Source of the DNA: an uncultured Clostridia bacterium
GTDB lineage: Bacteria > Bacillota > Clostridia > Christensenellales > Borkfalkiaceae
Assembly: GCA_904502225.1 (NCBI GenBank)
Contig: CAJGDO010000007.1
Coordinates: 1 to 53,692 of the forward strand
Direction: 5' to 3'
Length of the DNA: 53,692 nt
Of the stretch, positions 42,811-51,568 are shown in pieces. The translations under genes and the position numbers were made by a program. A model generated the notes under the pieces. The model was not told where the DNA came from. It worked only from the letters and a program-made list of their open reading frames with translations, and did no database searches. The first letter of the stretch is position 1; each line of letters opens with the position of its first letter.

Positions 42811-44184
42811 ATGCAAAACAATAAAATTCCAACAAAAATGTATCTTCAAGAAAATGAACTTCCAAAATGTTGGTATAATATAAATGCAATCATGAAAGAC
42901 AAGCACGAACCAGCGTTAAATCCAAAAACGCTTAAACCGGTCACGCTTGAAGAACTTTCTGAAATTTTATGTACGGAACTTGCAAAGCAAGAACTCAACA
43001 TGACCGATGAGTATATTGAGATTCCAGAACCTGTGCAAGAATTTTATAAAATGGTTCGTCCATCGCCATTAACAAGGGCATACTTTTTAGAAAAAGTATT
43101 GGACACGCCTGCAGAAATTTATTATAAATTTGAGGGAAACAACACTTCTGGCTCGCATAAATTAAATTCGGCAATTGCACAAGCATATTATGCAAAAGAA
43201 CAAGGCTTGACAAGTTTAACAACCGAAACAGGTGCAGGGCAATGGGGCACGGCTCTTTCTATGGCGTGTGCATTTTACGGGCTTGATTTGACCGTTTTTA
43301 TGGTTAAAAGCAGTGCTGAACAAAAACCTTTTAGAAAGGCAATTATTGAAACTTATGGTGGAAAGGTTATCAAAAGTCCATCTGAAACTACAAACGTTGG
43401 TAGGGAAATATTAAAAGCATATCCAAACACGGGTGGTTCGCTTGGTTGTGCTGTTTCTGAAGCAACTGAAAAGGCACTTAATACGCCAAATTGCAGATAC
43501 GTGTTAGGTAGCGTTCAAGACCACGTTATTTTACACCAATCTATAATCGGTTTGGAAACCAAAGCCGTTTTAGATAAATATGGTATCGAACCTGATATGT
43601 TTATAAGTTGTGTTGGCGGTGGCTCAAACTTTGGTGGATTTATCGCACCATTTGTTAAGGATAAGATTGAAGGAAAAGCAAAGTATCAAATTATTGGTGT
43701 AGAACCAAAGTCTTGCCCATCAATGACAAGGGGTAAGTATGCTTATGACTTTGGTGATACGGGTAAAATTACGCCATTATTAAAAATGTGCACTTTGGGC
43801 AGTGGATTTATGCCGTCAACCAACCACGCTGGTGGGCTTCGTTATCACGGAATGAATCCAATTGTTTCAAAATTGTATCACGATGGTTATATTGATGCAG
43901 TTGCAGTTGAACAAACCAAAGTCTTTGAAGCAGCAACGATTTTTGCAAAGTCAGAAGGTATTTTACCTGCACCAGAATCTTCGCATACGATTAGGGTGGT
44001 TATTGACGAGGCGTTGAAGTGCAAGAAAAACGGTCAAAAGAAGAAAATTGTGTTCTGCTTAACGGGTACCGGTTATTTTGACCTTGCGGCTTATACTGCG
44101 TTCAATAATAACGAAATGACCGATTATATCCCAACCGATGCTGAACTTGAAAAAGGTTTTGCAACATTGCCAAAAATCGACTAA
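42811..44184 (+). CDS. trpB: Tryptophan synthase beta chain-like protein (TrpB2 type)
   Basis: This 457-residue PLP enzyme joins indole and serine to form tryptophan. SGSHKLNSAIAQAYYAKEQG near residue 111 carries the PLP lysine, TETGAGQWGTALSMA near 136 holds the catalytic Glu region, and CVGGGSNFGGFIAPF near 270 binds the PLP phosphate. The length of about 450 and the LYLRPTPL-equivalent region (MVRPSPLTRAYFLEKVL) mark the TrpB2 class, which works without TrpA. No trpA or other trp gene is near, so it may use free indole. The upstream Trp T-box fits. AGGAGG precedes the ATG. Confidence 0.93.
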   Translation: MQNNKIPTKMYLQENELPKCWYNINAIMKDKHEPALNPKTLKPVTLEELSEILCTELAKQELNMTDEYIEIPEPVQEFYKMVRPSPLTRAYFLEKVLDTPAEIYYKFEGNNTSGSHKLNSAIAQAYYAKEQGLTSLTTETGAGQWGTALSMACAFYGLDLTVFMVKSSAEQKPFRKAIIETYGGKVIKSPSETTNVGREILKAYPNTGGSLGCAVSEATEKALNTPNCRYVLGSVQDHVILHQSIIGLETKAVLDKYGIEPDMFISCVGGGSNFGGFIAPFVKDKIEGKAKYQIIGVEPKSCPSMTRGKYAYDFGDTGKITPLLKMCTLGSGFMPSTNHAGGLRYHGMNPIVSKLYHDGYIDAVAVEQTKVFEAATIFAKSEGILPAPESSHTIRVVIDEALKCKKNGQKKKIVFCLTGTGYFDLAAYTAFNNNEMTDYIPTDAELEKGFATLPKID

Positions 44185-44207
44185 TTTTATTATTTTGTAA
44201 TTATTAC

Positions 44208-44236
44208 TTGATTTATTAGAATAAATATATTATAAT
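44208..44236 (+). promoter_or_regulatory. acpP promoter
   Basis: TTGATT (44208-44213), a 17-base spacer and TATAAT (44231-44236). Confidence 0.75.
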
Positions 44237-44266
44237 ATATCTATAAACTTAATGGAGGATACGTTC

Positions 44267-44497
44267 ATGGCAGTAGCAGATAAGGTAATTGAACTTATTT
44301 CTAAACAACTCAATAGACCTGCTGACGAAATAACAAGCGATAAGGAAATCGTTAAGGATTTAGGTGCAGATTCATTAGACGTTGTTGAAATGCTTATGAG
44401 TTTGGAAGAAGAATTTAATATTACCGTTCCAGAAGAAGATGCAGTTAATATTAAAACTGTTGGTGATATTATTAAACTTATTGAAGAAGGCAAATAA
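44267..44497 (+). CDS. acpP: Acyl carrier protein
   Basis: The 76-residue carrier shuttles acyl groups for fatty acid synthesis on phosphopantetheine. The attachment serine is in GADSLDVVEM (about Ser36), and the fold is the usual four-helix type with acidic helices. The ATG at 44267 has GGAGG 8 bases upstream; an ATG at 44252 abuts that site and is rejected. It stands alone with its own promoter and terminator, not in a fab cluster. Confidence 0.93.
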   Translation: MAVADKVIELISKQLNRPADEITSDKEIVKDLGADSLDVVEMLMSLEEEFNITVPEEDAVNIKTVGDIIKLIEEGK

Positions 44498-44510
44498 TTT
44501 AGTTTATTAA

Positions 44511-44546
44511 AAAAACAAGAAGTCAAACTTGACTTCTTGTTTTTTT
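44511..44546. terminator. Bidirectional terminator between acpP and the P-type ATPase
   Basis: CAAGAAGTCAA (44516-44526) pairs with TTGACTTCTTG (44529-44539); the innermost pairs open to form the loop. A-tract and T-tract flank it. Confidence 0.9.
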
Positions 44547-44561
44547 ATTGTTATTTTTCAA

Positions 44562-46982
44562 CTATTTCTTTTTATAAAACTTTTCCATATTAAGATTTTT
44601 GAATAATTTTTGGAACAAAATAGAAAGTGGAATATCTGCAAGTATCACAAGGGTGATTATTGTTAAGTAAATATAGTGTTTTGATAAAGGCAAGAATTTA
44701 ACTAGCGATATATAACTTCCTAAATCTGTTGTCATTGCAAGCAATGTGATTAAAACAACAAAGAATGCTGCAGAAAAGAACACAAACGAGCGATATTTGT
44801 TTAATGGTTTGCAAGCGATAAAAAGGTTTATAAGTCCTGCAAAAGTTAAAACGTAAATACCCATACTGTCATAAATTTCTTTGTTTAGTGCAGGGTTTTG
44901 CATTCTGAATAGTTCAATTATAAACACGCTTAAAACCATAAGCAATGCACTTGGTAAAGATTTTTTAATAACATAACTTATAAAATGCCCGTCAACCCTA
45001 GAATCATTTGGTTGGAATGATAAGAAGAAGGTAGGTATGCCAATTATAAACACTTCAAACATAATCATATTTGAAAGTTTATAAGGGTAAGTTTCCATAT
45101 AAGGCAAGCATAAGGTAATTATGCCCCAAAGCATTGTGAACAATGTTTTCATTAAGAATAAAGATGCTGAACTTTGAACATTGTTTATAACACGTCTGCC
45201 TTCAAATACAACTTTTGGCATTGAGTTAAAGTTGTTGTCAAGTAAAACCAAGTGCGAAACGTTGCGTGCTGCATCACTGCCTGCAGCAACCGAAACTGCA
45301 CAATCGGCTTCTTTTAACGCCAAAATGTCATTTACGCCATCGCCCGTCATAGCCGTGGTATGACCTGCTTGTTTAAGTGCTTTAACTAAAATTGCTTTTT
45401 GTTCAGGGGAAACTCTACCAAAAACAGTGTATTTATCTGCAATATCAAAAACTTCTTGGTCAGAAAGTCCGTCAAGGCTTATGTATTTATCTGCATTTTC
45501 AATCCCAACACGTTTTGAAACTTCGGAAACGGTGATTGGGTTGTCGCCCGAAATAACTTTAATTTGAACACCGTTTTCCTTAAACCAATTTATAGTTTTT
45601 ATAGCGTCATCACGGATATTGTCGGCAATTATAATAAGGGAAAGTGCAGTAAAATCGTTTGGAATATAATTTTCTGCTAACAAATTTTGGCTTTTGCCCA
45701 AAACAAGCACTCTCAAGCCCTTTTGAGCGTATGAACAAACAAGTTTTTCAATTTTGCCGTATTCAGTCTTATCTAAAACAAATTCTGGTGCACCAAATGC
45801 AAAAGTTCCAATTCCTTCAAACGAAACAGCAGAAAGTTTCCTTTCTGAATTAAACGAAAGCGTTTCAACTGCTTTATACGTTAAGTCTTGCCCAAAATAA
45901 TTTTGTAAGGCGATAGCCGTTTGGTTGTTATCTTTTAATGCATAAAGCATTGAACTTACAAAAGGTTTAACGTCAAGGTAAGATTGTGTCAAGTCAACAA
46001 GTTCTGTCACTGTCATTTTTCCGTCGGTGATAGTGCCTGTTTTATCAAAACAAATTGTATCAACTCTCGCTAGCATTTCTAATGAATAAAGGTCTTGAAC
46101 TAAAGTGTTATGTTTAGCAAGCTTAATAATTCCAACAGCAAGGGCAACGCTAGTTAGCAAGAACATTCCTGCCGGTATCATGCCAATAACTATTGTAGAA
46201 GTTCCTAAAATTGCATCGGCAAGACTTGTGTTTTCAAAAATCAATAACGTTCTTAAAATTGAGGCGATAGCAATTGGAACAATAATGCAACTTATGACTT
46301 TAATAATGATTTTAAGAGAATTCATTATTTCTGATTGTGGTTTTTTATAGGCTTTTGCTTTTTCAGATAACGTTTCAACGTACATATCCTTGCCAACTTT
46401 TACTGCTTGAACAGTGCAAACGCCACTTGTTATGAAACTGCCGGCAAGTATCGAATCGCCAACCTTTTTCTTTACCGCAACAGATTCGCCTGTTAAAAGC
46501 GATTCGTTTACTTCAATGTCGCCACTTAAAATGGTGCAGTCTGCTGGGATTTGATTGCCTATTCCTAGCAAAATAACGTCATCTAAAACAATTTGTTCAG
46601 ACATTATCTCTTGAATTTGACCATTTCTTACAACTTTAATTTTTTTGCTTGCCACAAGTGAAAGTTTGTCAATGCACTTTTTTGCTCTGATTTCTTGGAT
46701 AATTCCAATAGAAATATTTGCAACGTAAAAAAATACGAAAAAGAAATTGCCAAGTGATGCTTTACTTAAGACTAATGAAATAAAAACAATTAGTCCTAAA
46801 AGGTTAAAGAAGGTGCAAAAGTTGTTGACCAAAATATTTACGTATGACTTTGAATATTTTTGATTAACTTTATTTGTTAAACCGCTTTCAAACCTTTTAG
46901 CTACTTGAACGTCGGTAAGCCCTGTTTCAATTGAAGGGGAGAACCTTTCAATTTCAGTGGCCATTTGTTTTGTCTTTGCCAT
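44562..46982 (-). CDS. Cation-transporting P-type ATPase (CtpE-like)
   Basis: The 806-residue P-type pump has the actuator motif LLTGESVAV near residue 168, the phosphorylation site CFDKTGTIT near 313 and the hinge TGDGVNDILALKEADCAVSVAAGSD near 540. The transmembrane helix 4 motif is GMIPAGMF, near residue 270, resembling the calcium-type IPEG motif and the CtpE group. It lacks the CPC motif and N-terminal metal domain of copper or zinc pumps. Calcium or magnesium is likely but unproved; the Glu of IPEG is replaced by Ala here. AAGGAG precedes the ATG. It follows leuS after 15 bases, in one minus-strand operon. Confidence 0.85.
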   Translation of the reverse strand: MAKTKQMATEIERFSPSIETGLTDVQVAKRFESGLTNKVNQKYSKSYVNILVNNFCTFFNLLGLIVFISLVLSKASLGNFFFVFFYVANISIGIIQEIRAKKCIDKLSLVASKKIKVVRNGQIQEIMSEQIVLDDVILLGIGNQIPADCTILSGDIEVNESLLTGESVAVKKKVGDSILAGSFITSGVCTVQAVKVGKDMYVETLSEKAKAYKKPQSEIMNSLKIIIKVISCIIVPIAIASILRTLLIFENTSLADAILGTSTIVIGMIPAGMFLLTSVALAVGIIKLAKHNTLVQDLYSLEMLARVDTICFDKTGTITDGKMTVTELVDLTQSYLDVKPFVSSMLYALKDNNQTAIALQNYFGQDLTYKAVETLSFNSERKLSAVSFEGIGTFAFGAPEFVLDKTEYGKIEKLVCSYAQKGLRVLVLGKSQNLLAENYIPNDFTALSLIIIADNIRDDAIKTINWFKENGVQIKVISGDNPITVSEVSKRVGIENADKYISLDGLSDQEVFDIADKYTVFGRVSPEQKAILVKALKQAGHTTAMTGDGVNDILALKEADCAVSVAAGSDAARNVSHLVLLDNNFNSMPKVVFEGRRVINNVQSSASLFLMKTLFTMLWGIITLCLPYMETYPYKLSNMIMFEVFIIGIPTFFLSFQPNDSRVDGHFISYVIKKSLPSALLMVLSVFIIELFRMQNPALNKEIYDSMGIYVLTFAGLINLFIACKPLNKYRSFVFFSAAFFVVLITLLAMTTDLGSYISLVKFLPLSKHYIYLTIITLVILADIPLSILFQKLFKNLNMEKFYKKK

Positions 46983-46997
46983 TTTCGCTCCTTGAAC

Positions 46998-49424
46998 TTA
47001 AACGATAACGTTAATTAAACGGTTTGGAACAATTATAAGTTTTTTAATTGTTTTATCTTGAAGTTCGCTAGCCAATTTTTCATCCTTAAAGATAATTTCT
47101 CTAACTTGTTCTTCGGTTGCGTTATTAGGTATCATTAATTTAGCACGCATTTTGCTGTTTACTTGAACTGCAACTTCAACTTCATCTAAAACAAGTGCAC
47201 TTTCATCACAAACAGGATATTTAGAATAGAAAATTGATGCCTTGTTTCCAAGCATTTCCCAAATTTCTTCTGCAAAGTGTGGTGCACAAGGTGCAAGTAA
47301 TAATATTAAATTTGTAAAGCAACTCTTAAATACTGCGTTGTTTTTATTTTCAAGCGTATCGTATTTTGATAAAGCGTTGAGCAATTCCATAAGTCTTGCA
47401 ACAGCAGTGTTGAAACTAAATTCTTCAATATCTTTATCAACGTTTTTAATAGCAAAGTTTGTTGCATATAACAAGTCTTTTTCAGCACTTGTAATTTCGC
47501 TGTTTTTGCTGTTATTTGTTGAAGAAATTTTTATTGCAAGTCTTTCAATTCTGTCAAGGAATTTAACGATAGCCTTAATACCATCATCGTTCCAAGGGCC
47601 ACCAGCAGTGTAGTCAAAACCAAACATAAGGTAAAGCCTTAAAACGTCAGAACCATATTCTTGAACGTAAGGGTCTGGGGCGATAACGTTGCCTTTTGAC
47701 TTACTCATACGTTGTCCGTCTGGCCCTAAAATAACGCCTTGGTGAACGAGAGACTTAAATGGCTCGTCAAACGTGAGATATCCCATGTCTCTTAATGCTT
47801 TTGTTATAAAACGTGCATATAACAAGTGCATACAAGCGTGTTCAGCACCGCCAACGTATTTGTCGACAGGGAGCATTTTATTGATAATTTCAGGGTTAAA
47901 TGGCTCTTTTGAGTTTTGAGCATCAGGATATCTTAAGTAATACCAACTTGAGCATACGAAAGTATCCAAAGTGTCTGGGTCACGCTTTGCAGGTGCACCA
48001 CAATGTGGGCAAACTGTGTTCATAAACCCTTCGTGTTTAGCAAGTGGTGATTCTCCGTCTGGTGTGAACTCAACGTCATAAGGAAGTTTTACAGGGAGTT
48101 CTTCATATGGAACAGGAACTACGCCACATTTTTCGCAGTGAATAACAGGGATAGGTGCACCCCAATAACGTTGGCGTGAAACCAACCAGTCACGCAATCT
48201 ATAATTTGTTTTATGTTCTGCTTTGCCAACCTTAACTAATTCGTTAATGATAGCCTTTCTTGCTTCTTCGCTTGACATTCCGTCAAAACCAGGGCTGTTC
48301 ATAACGATGCCGTCTTCAACAAATGGCAAATCATCAGGGCAGTTTGCACCTTTTATTACACGGTTGATAGGTAAATCATATTTTTTTGCAAAAGCAAAGT
48401 CTCTTTCATCGTGAGAAGGAACGCCCATAACAGCACCTGTGCCGTATGAGTATAAAACGTAATCAGCAACAAAAATTGGCACTGATTTTCCGTTTATTGG
48501 GTTAATAGCGTTGTGTCCGATGTAAACACCTGTTTTTTCACGAGTTGTAGAAAGTCTGTCAATTTCATTACATTTTGATGTTTCAAAAATATAATCTTCA
48601 ACGGCTTTCTTTTGTCTTGGTGAGGTAAGTTTTTCAACTAATGGATGTTCTGGTGCTAAAACAACGTAAGAAACGCCGAAAAGCGTGTCCGCACGGGTAG
48701 TGAAGACCTTAAACTTATCACCGCTTTCGGTTGTGAATTCAATTTCGCCACCAGAAGATTTGCCAATCCAGTTCTTTTGCATAAGTTTAGTTTTTTCAGG
48801 CCAATCAATAGTGTTAAGACCTTGTAAAAGTTCTTCAGCATAATTGGTAATCTTAAAGAACCATTGTGTTAAATTCTTTTTTACAACAAGTGATTTACAC
48901 CTTTCGCATTCGCCGTTTACAACTTGTTCGTTTGCAAGAACGGTTTTGCAACTTGGGCACCAGTTTACAGGTGCTTCTTTTCTATATGCAAGCCCGTTTT
49001 CGTATAATTTTAAGAACAACCATTGTGTCCATTTGTAGTAATCTTCATTACAAGTAATAATTTCAGCATTCCAATCGAATAGAGCACCCATTTCACTTAA
49101 AGTTTGCTCCATATTTTCAATGTTATCCTTTGTTGAATCTGCTGGGTGAACGCCCGTTTTGATTGCATAGTTTTCAGCAGGTAAACCGAATGCGTCAAAA
49201 CCCATAGGTTGGAAGACTTCAAACCCTTTCATTTTCTTATAACGCACAAAACTATCGGTAGGGCCATAGTTATACCAGTGACCCAAGTGAAGTTTAGATG
49301 CTGATGGATAAGAAAACATTTCTAAACAGTAATACTTTTTATTTGCGTTTTTTGGATTAAAGTTGGCAATTTTTTCTTTTTCCCAAATGGTTTGCCACTT
49401 TTTTTCAATCTTTTTAATGTCCAT
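46998..49424 (-). CDS. leuS: Leucyl-tRNA synthetase
   Basis: This class I synthetase charges tRNA-Leu. YPSASKLHLGHWYNYGPTD near residue 40 is the HIGH region, and GPDGQRMSKSKGNVIAPDPYVQ near 575 holds KMSKS. The CP1 editing domain spans about 220-400 with FTTRADTLFGVSYVVLAPEHP. A zinc-type CPHC appears near 495, in addition to CPSCKTV near 165. The ATG at 49424 (MDIKKIEKKWQ) gives the usual N-terminus, but GGAGG lies 14 bases before it. An ATG at 49469 would add 15 residues and lies at the predicted transcription start, so a leaderless longer form is possible. No T-box is seen. Confidence 0.94.
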   Translation of the reverse strand: MDIKKIEKKWQTIWEKEKIANFNPKNANKKYYCLEMFSYPSASKLHLGHWYNYGPTDSFVRYKKMKGFEVFQPMGFDAFGLPAENYAIKTGVHPADSTKDNIENMEQTLSEMGALFDWNAEIITCNEDYYKWTQWLFLKLYENGLAYRKEAPVNWCPSCKTVLANEQVVNGECERCKSLVVKKNLTQWFFKITNYAEELLQGLNTIDWPEKTKLMQKNWIGKSSGGEIEFTTESGDKFKVFTTRADTLFGVSYVVLAPEHPLVEKLTSPRQKKAVEDYIFETSKCNEIDRLSTTREKTGVYIGHNAINPINGKSVPIFVADYVLYSYGTGAVMGVPSHDERDFAFAKKYDLPINRVIKGANCPDDLPFVEDGIVMNSPGFDGMSSEEARKAIINELVKVGKAEHKTNYRLRDWLVSRQRYWGAPIPVIHCEKCGVVPVPYEELPVKLPYDVEFTPDGESPLAKHEGFMNTVCPHCGAPAKRDPDTLDTFVCSSWYYLRYPDAQNSKEPFNPEIINKMLPVDKYVGGAEHACMHLLYARFITKALRDMGYLTFDEPFKSLVHQGVILGPDGQRMSKSKGNVIAPDPYVQEYGSDVLRLYLMFGFDYTAGGPWNDDGIKAIVKFLDRIERLAIKISSTNNSKNSEITSAEKDLLYATNFAIKNVDKDIEEFSFNTAVARLMELLNALSKYDTLENKNNAVFKSCFTNLILLLAPCAPHFAEEIWEMLGNKASIFYSKYPVCDESALVLDEVEVAVQVNSKMRAKLMIPNNATEEQVREIIFKDEKLASELQDKTIKKLIIVPNRLINVIV

Positions 49425-49474
49425 AATAGTTAAATATGCCTCCACGCTTTTTGAATTCAAAATAAACATTCCTA

Positions 49475-49503
49475 ATTATATACTAAATCTATGATTTAGT
49501 CAA
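49475..49503 (-). promoter_or_regulatory. leuS promoter
   Basis: On the minus strand, TTGACT (49503-49498), a 17-base spacer and TATAAT (49480-49475). Transcription should start near 49468. Confidence 0.78.
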
Positions 49504-49827
49504 CAAATAGAGGGTGGTTAAACGACATAAATTAATTTAAACTGTGGTGTAAATTTAAGAATTTGCACGCAATAGTTCAATATTTTTGCTTGTTAAGTTG
49601 ATAAATTGCTAATTGTTAAAATATTTTATCGCTTGGTTAAGTTTTGTATATTATAAGCAAAATAAAGTGATTTTATATGTAATTATGTCTGACATAATGC
49701 TATAAAAGCAATTTGTAGACCTTTATTTTTGCTAATTACGGATAATTTGTTGTTTAACGATGCTTGTTTTTTTTAATAAAAACATTAAAAAACTAGAAAA
49801 GACTTGACTAATACTAAACAAAATTCG
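49504..49827. other. Non-coding gap with one perfect palindrome
   Basis: This AT-rich stretch has no ORF with a ribosome site on either strand. The only strong signal is ATTATGTC-T-GACATAAT (49682-49698), a perfect 17-base palindrome with the TGTC-N-GACA form typical of FadR-type GntR operators. It lies about 130 bases before the attenuator promoter. Confidence 0.5.
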
Positions 49828-49856
49828 TTGACATTAAATAAAGAAAGTTATATAAT
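49828..49856 (+). promoter_or_regulatory. Promoter of the aromatic operon
   Basis: TTGACA (49828-49833), a 17-base spacer and TATAAT (49851-49856) form a full-consensus promoter. Transcription should start near 49863, about 20 bases before the leader ORF. Confidence 0.88.
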
Positions 49857-49883
49857 ATATTAAAATACATTAAGGAAAAGTTT

Positions 49884-49949
49884 ATGCAACACACTAAAAG
49901 AGATTATTACGAATTTGGCGATTATTATTACTTTTACTTTAGGTTCTAA
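49884..49949 (+). CDS. Phe/Tyr-rich attenuator leader peptide (21 aa)
   Basis: The 21-codon ORF begins 7 bases after AAGGA and encodes a peptide with six Tyr and four Phe. Codons 8-9 are Tyr-Tyr, codon 11 is Phe, and codons 14-21 read Y-Y-Y-F-Y-F-R-F before the TAA. This composition and size match classical leader peptides such as pheL, whose translation reports charged tRNA levels. It lies between a consensus promoter and an intrinsic terminator with an alternative antiterminator fold. It has no other plausible function. It is far too short for standard gene callers. Confidence 0.85.
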   Translation: MQHTKRDYYEFGDYYYFYFRF

Positions 49950-49958
49950 CTTTCTTTT

Positions 49959-50017
49959 GGCGGTATAAAATTTTTATCGTAATGTTTTACACCGTCGTTT
50001 TTATGCGACGGTTTTTT
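49959..50017 (+). promoter_or_regulatory. Transcription attenuator (antiterminator/terminator)
   Basis: The terminator is ACCGTCG (49991-49997) with CGACGGT (50006-50012), an 8-base loop and T's to 50017. The alternative antiterminator pairs GGCGGTATAAAA (49959-49970) with TTTTACACCGTC (49985-49996) over 12 positions, with one A-C mismatch and one G-U pair, and uses most of the terminator's left arm. The leader stop codon ends 10 bases before 49959. A ribosome at the stop would cover the start of the antiterminator arm, while one stalled on the Tyr/Phe run would leave it free. Shortage of Phe or Tyr should therefore induce the operon. Confidence 0.82.
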
Positions 50018-50035
50018 AATTGCTAGGAGATGGAT

Positions 50036-51544
50036 ATGTTTGTTGCTTACTTGATTATGGCTTTATATGTAATTAGCATGGTTGCTATTACTATCTATAC
50101 AAAAAATCGTTCAAAGAGTGTGGATGATTTTTTAATGGCGGGCAAAAACGGTATTAATGGTTGGATGAGTGCTTTTGCTTATGGAACAACTTATTTTTCT
50201 GCCGTTATTTTTATTGGCTATGCTGGTAAATTTGGCCGTTCTTTTCAACTTGCAGCAACTTGGATTGGCATTGGAAATGCAATTTTAGGTTCACTTGTTG
50301 CTTGGAAGGTGCTTGCAAAAAGAACAAAAGTTATGACGCATAAATTACAAAGTAAAACTATGCCTGATTTTTTTGCTAAAAGGTATGATAGTAAGGGTCT
50401 TAAAATATTTTCAGCAATTATAGTCTTTGTTTTTTTAATTCCATATTCTGTTTCAGTTTACAATGGCTTAAGCAACTTATTTGAAATGGTTTTTCATATT
50501 GACGGTTGGATAATAATGCTTGCTCTTGCTGGTATTACGGCGATATATTTGTTTTTCGGTGGCTTTTTTGCCACAGCACTTTCAGACTTTATACAAGGCA
50601 TTATAATGATAATCGGCGTTGTACTTATGCTTATTTTCTTCCTTGATAGCCCGCAAGTTGAGTGGGATATTTCTTCACTTAAATGGTTCACAACCACAAC
50701 CAATAATGGCCCAGCAATTTTTGGCGAAACAATTTCGCTTATTTCATTAATACTATTAACGTCTTTCGGCGTTTGGGCGTTGCCACAAACCGTACATAAA
50801 TATCATACTGTTCGTGATGACACTTCAATTAAGCAAGGTATGTATGTTAGCACAATTTTTGCTTTAATCATTGGTTTTGGTGCATATTTTGTGGGTGGTT
50901 TAAGCCAGCTTGATGGTTTTTCAAGTCTATTAAACGGCTCTGCTGATGATGAAATTATCCCAAAAATGTTAAGTATTTTAGGTCAACCTTGGCTTCTTGG
51001 CATTATTGCAGTTTTAATTTTGTCAGCAAGTATGTCAACACTTTCTTCGGTTTCGCTTTCAAGTGCTTCAGTTGTGGCAATTGATTTGTATAAGGGCTTT
51101 ATCGATAAAGATGCAGAAGACAAAAAAGTTAATTTTTTAATGCGTGGTCTTTGCCTTGTTTTTGTTGGCATTTCAGTTGGGTTAGCGATTCTTAACGATA
51201 TGTATAACATTTCAGCAATTGCTTATCTAATGGGGTTAAGTTGGGGCGTTTTAGCGGGCTGCTTTATCGGGCCTTTCGTTTTAGGCTTGGTTTGGAAAAA
51301 AACAACCAAAAAAGCGGTTTGGGTTTCAATGATTGCATCGTTAGCAGAAACCATAGTTTTAATTATCGTTTTAGGCTATTTGAAAGGTTCTTGGGCTTGT
51401 TCGTTTGGCGATGCTATTAAAAACGGCGTAAATTGTTCGCCAATTATTGGTGTTATCACAATGATTTCATCAATGGCGATAACGTTTACTATAAGTTTGT
51501 TCACAAAACAACTTGATAAAGATGTTTTAGATAAAGCGTTCTAA
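50036..51544 (+). CDS. Sodium:solute symporter (SSS family)
   Basis: The protein has about 13 predicted transmembrane helices and the SSS family layout. YTKNRSKSVDDFLMAGKNG lies after helix 1, followed by the unwound helix-1 type segment FAYGTTYFSAVIFIGYAGK. GFFATALSDFIQGIIMIIG lies mid-protein, with LSASMSTLSSVSLSSASVVAIDLYKG near residue 330. These transporters couple sodium to uptake of sugars, amino acids, acetate or aryl acids. The ATG at 50036 has AGGAG 6 bases upstream; an ATG at 50030 abuts it. Its position behind a Phe/Tyr attenuator and before paaK and iorA suggests an aromatic substrate, such as phenylacetate. This is inference. Confidence 0.87.
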   Translation: MFVAYLIMALYVISMVAITIYTKNRSKSVDDFLMAGKNGINGWMSAFAYGTTYFSAVIFIGYAGKFGRSFQLAATWIGIGNAILGSLVAWKVLAKRTKVMTHKLQSKTMPDFFAKRYDSKGLKIFSAIIVFVFLIPYSVSVYNGLSNLFEMVFHIDGWIIMLALAGITAIYLFFGGFFATALSDFIQGIIMIIGVVLMLIFFLDSPQVEWDISSLKWFTTTTNNGPAIFGETISLISLILLTSFGVWALPQTVHKYHTVRDDTSIKQGMYVSTIFALIIGFGAYFVGGLSQLDGFSSLLNGSADDEIIPKMLSILGQPWLLGIIAVLILSASMSTLSSVSLSSASVVAIDLYKGFIDKDAEDKKVNFLMRGLCLVFVGISVGLAILNDMYNISAIAYLMGLSWGVLAGCFIGPFVLGLVWKKTTKKAVWVSMIASLAETIVLIIVLGYLKGSWACSFGDAIKNGVNCSPIIGVITMISSMAITFTISLFTKQLDKDVLDKAF

Positions 51545-51568
51545 CGAACGCATTTTGAAGGAGATAAA

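Noticed and set aside
49509..49525. AGGGTGG sequence resembling a T-box near the leuS promoter
   Set aside because: It is on the strand opposite to leuS, the rest of the T-box consensus does not match, and no terminator or Stem I features follow.
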